Of a DNA stretch of 17,493 bases, positions 14,698-17,493 are shown in pieces; position 1 is the stretch's first letter; each line of letters starts with the position of its first letter. Source of the DNA: CAZNUM01 sp964539305. Lineage in GTDB: Bacteria > Fidelibacterota > Marinisomatia > Marinisomatales > TCS55. The notes under the pieces are model-generated. The model did not search any database. It was not told the origin of the DNA and saw nothing but the letters and a program-made list of their open reading frames with translations. A program made the position numbers and the translations under genes. The stretch is taken from positions 1 through 17,493 of the forward strand of contig CAZIIM010000033.1 in NCBI GenBank assembly GCA_964539305.1. Direction: 5' to 3'.

Positions 14698-15522
14698 CTA
14701 TTTTCTCCTCTTCACAATAAATTCATTTGATTTTTTATTCTTCTTTCGGGTTTTGTACCCCTTGGTAGGTTTCCCCCACGGTGTCACCGGATGACGACCA
14801 CCGGAAGATTTACCTTCTCCACCTCCCATGGGGTGATCAACCGGATTCATCGCCACACCCCGTACATGGGGTCGACGACCCAGCCAGCGACTACGACCCG
14901 CTTTACCGGATTGAATCTGTTCATGGGTACGGTTTCCCACTTCGCCGATGGTTGCAAGGCATTCACTGGGAACCTGACGAATCTCGCCCGAGGGAAGCTT
15001 TAAGGAAGTGAAACCACCATCATGCGCCATCACCTGGGCGGAGGAGCCGGCACTGCGAACCATTTGTCCACCACGTCCGGCGACCAGCTCAACATTGTGC
15101 ACTACCATACCGGTTGCGATATTTTTCAGTGGCAGTGCATTCCCAATCCGCAACGGCACTTCTTCGCCGGAAATCACTTCATCCCCAACCCGAAGGCCAT
15201 AGGGAGCCAGAATGTAGCGTTTCTCGCCATCCAAATATTGCAGCAGGGCAATATTGGCAGAACGATTGGGATCATACTCGACACCAATAATCTTGGCGCT
15301 CATATCGAATTTATCCCGCTTAAAATCAATAATCCGGTAGCGTCGGCGATGACCTCCACCCCGGTGGCGGACCGTAATCCGGCCGTTATTGTTCCGCCCC
15401 CCCGATTTACGCAATTCTGTCGTTAATTTCTTTTCAGGGGTTTTTTTCGTAATCGCGTCAAAATCTGAGCGGGAGGCAAATCGACTCCCCGGCGTGGTTG
15501 GTTTTAATTGTCTGATTCCCAT
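14698..15522 (-). CDS. rplB: 50S ribosomal protein L2
   Basis: L2 is needed for subunit association and peptidyl transferase activity. The 274-residue protein has the expected length. It shows HRGGGHRRRYRIIDFKRDK (53-71), the OB and SH3-like domains, the conserved central motif ERVP-like region (ELVAGRGGQMVRSAG at 145-159), and AMNPVDHPMGGGEG (224-237). The last includes His230, the conserved histidine near the peptidyl transferase centre. The ATG is 2 bases after rplW. Confidence 0.98.
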   Translation of the reverse strand: MGIRQLKPTTPGSRFASRSDFDAITKKTPEKKLTTELRKSGGRNNNGRITVRHRGGGHRRRYRIIDFKRDKFDMSAKIIGVEYDPNRSANIALLQYLDGEKRYILAPYGLRVGDEVISGEEVPLRIGNALPLKNIATGMVVHNVELVAGRGGQMVRSAGSSAQVMAHDGGFTSLKLPSGEIRQVPSECLATIGEVGNRTHEQIQSGKAGRSRWLGRRPHVRGVAMNPVDHPMGGGEGKSSGGRHPVTPWGKPTKGYKTRKKNKKSNEFIVKRRK

Positions 15523-15524
15523 TC

Positions 15525-15845
15525 TTATTCCGTCACTTCCCCTCGTAAGAGATCAATCGTGAAACCTTCTTTCAAAGTCACCACTGCTTTCTTCCAATTG
15601 GAACGAAATCCTTTCGTCCGGATGGTGCGGCCACCACTTCTCACGGTCATCTGCTTTTCTTTTCCCAGACGATTCATGGTCGCAACTTTTTCCACTTCCA
15701 CGTCAAATTTTTCTTCCACCGCCCGTTTAATTTCAATCTTGTTTGCCTCCGGAGTGACTTCAAACGCATACTTGCGTTCTGCTTCCTCCAGGCGGCTCAT
15801 TTTCTCCGTAAACAAGGGGCGAATAATTATTTTCTGGTAAATCAT
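15525..15845 (-). CDS. rplW: 50S ribosomal protein L23
   Basis: L23 lies at the tunnel exit and is the docking site for trigger factor and signal recognition particle. The 106 residues begin with IIIRPLFTEKMSRLEEAERK, contain FEVTPEANKIEIKRAVEEKF, and end with a basic loop region and LKEGFTIDLLRGEVTE. Length is normal. The start shares one base with the rplD stop (TGATG). Confidence 0.96.
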   Translation of the reverse strand: MIYQKIIIRPLFTEKMSRLEEAERKYAFEVTPEANKIEIKRAVEEKFDVEVEKVATMNRLGKEKQMTVRSGGRTIRTKGFRSNWKKAVVTLKEGFTIDLLRGEVTE

Positions 15846-16477
15846 CAGGATTTCACCCCCAACTGCTCGTTTAATACTTTCAACCCGGGTTTATCCACCA
15901 GTAACACATCACTGTCGAGCAATTCGTACGTGCTGGCGTGATCGGCCTGAACCAGAAATACATTGGGCAAATTCCGGGCGGCCAGGGCCAGGTTCTTTTC
16001 AATCTCTGCCACCAGGACGGTTACTTTTTTCTGATCCAGATCCAGGGTTTGTAAAACTTTCCGGAATTCTTTGGTTTTGGGTGCACTGACCTTGATGGAA
16101 TCCACTACAACAAGATTCTTTTCCTTAACCCGCTGGGAAAGGACGGACCGCCGTGCCAGTTGTTTCACTTTTTTCGGCAGTTTAAAGGAATAACGATGAG
16201 GTTGAGGACCGAAGACAGTCCCTCCGCCGCGCCACAGAGGTGAACGGGTAGTTCCCGCTCGAGCGACACCACGGCCTTTTTGACGCCAGGGTTTTCTTCC
16301 ACCGCCCCGGACCAACGCCCGGTTCCGGGTGGCATGTGTTCCCTGACGACTGTTGGTCAATTCAGCCAGGACCGCATTCCGGACGGAAGCTTCGTTGGGT
16401 TCGATCCCGAAGACCGAATCATCAACTGTTACCGTCGATGCCTTGCCGCCATCCAGTTTTAATACACTTAGTCTCAT
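15845..16477 (-). CDS. rplD: 50S ribosomal protein L4
   Basis: L4 reaches into the exit tunnel with a long loop and, in E. coli, regulates the S10 operon. The 210 residues carry the tunnel loop at about 45-96 with RKPWRQKGRGVARAG (61-75) and SPLWRGGGTVFGP. The globular part has LVVVDSIKVSAPKTKEF and the C-terminus SDVLLVDKPGLKVLNEQLG. The expected 5' leader for L4-type control would lie upstream of rpsJ, but here tuf ends only 11 bases before rpsJ, so no such leader is present at that place. The gap to rplC is 2 bases. Confidence 0.97.
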   Translation of the reverse strand: MRLSVLKLDGGKASTVTVDDSVFGIEPNEASVRNAVLAELTNSRQGTHATRNRALVRGGGRKPWRQKGRGVARAGTTRSPLWRGGGTVFGPQPHRYSFKLPKKVKQLARRSVLSQRVKEKNLVVVDSIKVSAPKTKEFRKVLQTLDLDQKKVTVLVAEIEKNLALAARNLPNVFLVQADHASTYELLDSDVLLVDKPGLKVLNEQLGVKS

Positions 16478-16479
16478 GA

Positions 16480-17097
16480 TTATTTCGTTATGTATACGAT
16501 TCCATTATTTGGCCCCGGGACGGATCCCTTCACCAATAAATGATTTTTTTCCTGATCTACCTTTACCACAACCAGATTCAGTTTTGTATCCCGTTTGTTA
16601 CCGTACTGCCCCGCCATTTTCATCCCCTTGAACACTCGCGAAGGATCGGAAGCCTGACCAATTGAACCAGGGGAACGGTAGTACTCCTTTTGACCATGTG
16701 TTTTGGGTCCACCGGCAAAACCATGGCGTTTCATCACACCCGCAAAGCCTTTTCCCTTGGTGATCCCAGAGACTTTCACCACATCACCTTCCTTAAACAA
16801 AGACGCTCCAAAAGCCTGACCTAATTTGTATTCAAATCCGGGGACTACATCAAATTCCGCCAGGACGCGTTTCGGGGTCACTTTGGCTTTATTGAAATGC
16901 CCCTGCATCTGTTTGGTGGTATGTTTTTCCTTCCGTTCGCCAAATCCAACCTGGACGGCATCGTACCCATCCTTGTCAGCCGTTTTAACCTGGGTCACGA
17001 CACAAGGACCAGCCTCAATGACCGTAACCGGGATCAGATTTCCCGATTCATTGTAGACCTGCGTCATTCCCACTTTTTTTCCGATTAAACCGCGCAT
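16480..17097 (-). CDS. rplC: 50S ribosomal protein L3
   Basis: L3 is an early assembly protein whose extended loop approaches the peptidyl transferase centre. The 205 residues begin RGLIGKKVGMTQVYNESGN. They hold the long loop at about 111-166 with GITKGKGFAGVMKRHGF, THGQKEYYRSPGSIG and VFKGMKMAGQYG. All are family landmarks and the length is usual. The ATG follows the rpsJ stop by 2 bases. Confidence 0.97.
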   Translation of the reverse strand: MRGLIGKKVGMTQVYNESGNLIPVTVIEAGPCVVTQVKTADKDGYDAVQVGFGERKEKHTTKQMQGHFNKAKVTPKRVLAEFDVVPGFEYKLGQAFGASLFKEGDVVKVSGITKGKGFAGVMKRHGFAGGPKTHGQKEYYRSPGSIGQASDPSRVFKGMKMAGQYGNKRDTKLNLVVVKVDQEKNHLLVKGSVPGPNNGIVYITK

Positions 17098-17099
17098 TG

Positions 17100-17408
17100 T
17101 CAGACCTTTATCTCGATGTCCACCCCGGCGGGGAGATCCAGCTTCATTAGCGCCTCCACCGTCTTTGGGGTCGAATTCAGAATATCGATCAACCGCTTGT
17201 GGATTTTGGTCTGGAACTGTTCCCGGGATTTCTTATCCACAAATGGGGATCTCAGGACCGTATAAATTGTCCTTTTCGTCGGCAATGGAATGGGGCCTGA
17301 GATGACCGCACCGGTTGATTTTGCAGTTCTCACAATTTTCTCCGTCGACTTGTCAATCAGAATATGATCGTAAGCCTTCAGACTGATCCGGATGGTTTGT
17401 TTAGCCAC
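17100..17408 (-). CDS. rpsJ: 30S ribosomal protein S10
   Basis: S10 is in the head of the small subunit and also acts as NusE in transcription antitermination. The 102 residues match the family: AKQTIRISLKAYDHILID, GPIPLPTKRTIYTVLRSPFV and KSREQFQTKIHKRLIDI. The start is GTG, supported by the conserved AKQxIRI sequence and an AGGTGA about five bases upstream. It begins 11 bases after the tuf stop, so it is transcribed with the upstream str-type genes and has no separate leader. Confidence 0.97.
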   Translation of the reverse strand: MAKQTIRISLKAYDHILIDKSTEKIVRTAKSTGAVISGPIPLPTKRTIYTVLRSPFVDKKSREQFQTKIHKRLIDILNSTPKTVEALMKLDLPAGVDIEIKV

Positions 17409-17419
17409 AATTCACCTAT

Positions 17420-17493
17420 TTATTCAATAATCTCCGTTACCACACCTGCGCCGACCGTATGTCCACCCTCACGAATGGCAAACCGCAGCTCCT
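17420..17493 (-). CDS. tuf: Elongation factor Tu, C-terminal end (cut by window edge)
   Basis: The last 23 codons before a TAA read ELRFAIREGGHTVGAGVV and then TEIIE. This is the highly conserved end of domain III of EF-Tu, which delivers aminoacyl-tRNA to the ribosome. Only this part is in the window. Its position directly before rpsJ is the usual junction of the str and S10 operons. The length is short, but the motif is nearly invariant among bacteria. Confidence 0.95.
   Translation of the reverse strand, partial: ELRFAIREGGHTVGAGVVTEIIE

Noticed and set aside
15022..15426. 134-codon open frame on the plus strand opposite rplB
   Set aside because: It is antisense to the highly conserved L2 gene and shows no recognisable domain.
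1..17493. Search for CRISPR arrays, insertion sequences, tRNAs and other accessory systems
   Set aside because: No direct repeat series, terminal inverted repeats, transposase-like protein or tRNA-like cloverleaf was seen; nearly every base is accounted for by housekeeping genes.

Overview
The window is one continuous run of genes, all on the minus strand, so transcription goes from position 17493 towards position 1. It is bacterial housekeeping DNA: the fused S10-spc-alpha ribosomal protein gene cluster, entered from the 3' end of an elongation factor Tu gene, followed by a secreted glycoside-hydrolase-like gene and two histidine-degradation genes. I found no mobile element, CRISPR array, tRNA or rRNA, and no unfamiliar multi-gene system.

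Layout in the direction of transcription: the end of tuf (17493-17420); the S10 block rpsJ, rplC, rplD, rplW, rplB, rpsS, rplV, rpsC, rplP, rpmC, rpsQ (17408-12529); the spc block rplN, rplX, rplE, rpsN, rpsH, rplF, rplR, rpsE, rpmD, rplO, secY (12526-7246); map, infA and rpmJ (7246-6148); and the alpha block rpsM, rpsK, rpsD, rpoA, rplQ (6138-3270). These 31 genes have gaps of 0 to 20 bases or short overlaps (TAATG, ATGA and GTGA junctions), with no room for an internal promoter between genes. The cluster ends in a strong intrinsic terminator at 3229-3193.

Beyond rplQ lies a gene for a signal-peptide-bearing GHL10 (DUF187) glycoside hydrolase-like protein (3255-2077). Its predicted signal-peptide codons are the same bases that form the operon terminator, which is the most interesting feature here. 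After a 165-base non-coding gap come hutU (urocanate hydratase, 1911-262) and the first 82 codons of hutI (imidazolonepropionase, 248-1). These two act in sequence in histidine breakdown.

Organism: a bacterium of moderate GC content. Non-ATG starts are frequent in core genes (GTG in rpsJ, rplN, secY, rpsM, rpsD; TTG in rpsC, rpsK). Adenylate kinase is absent from its common place between secY and map. S14 and L36 keep zinc-binding cysteines while S4 has lost them. L17 has a charged C-terminal tail. A lineage in or near the Fibrobacteres-Chlorobi-Bacteroidetes group (for example Marinimicrobia or Calditrichota) would fit my general impression, but the sequence alone does not settle it.

Functionally, the main cluster supplies ribosomal proteins of both subunits, the SecY channel, N-terminal methionine removal, initiation factor IF-1 and the RNA polymerase alpha subunit, a growth-rate-linked set. 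The downstream genes are metabolic or envelope genes that are not obviously related to it.
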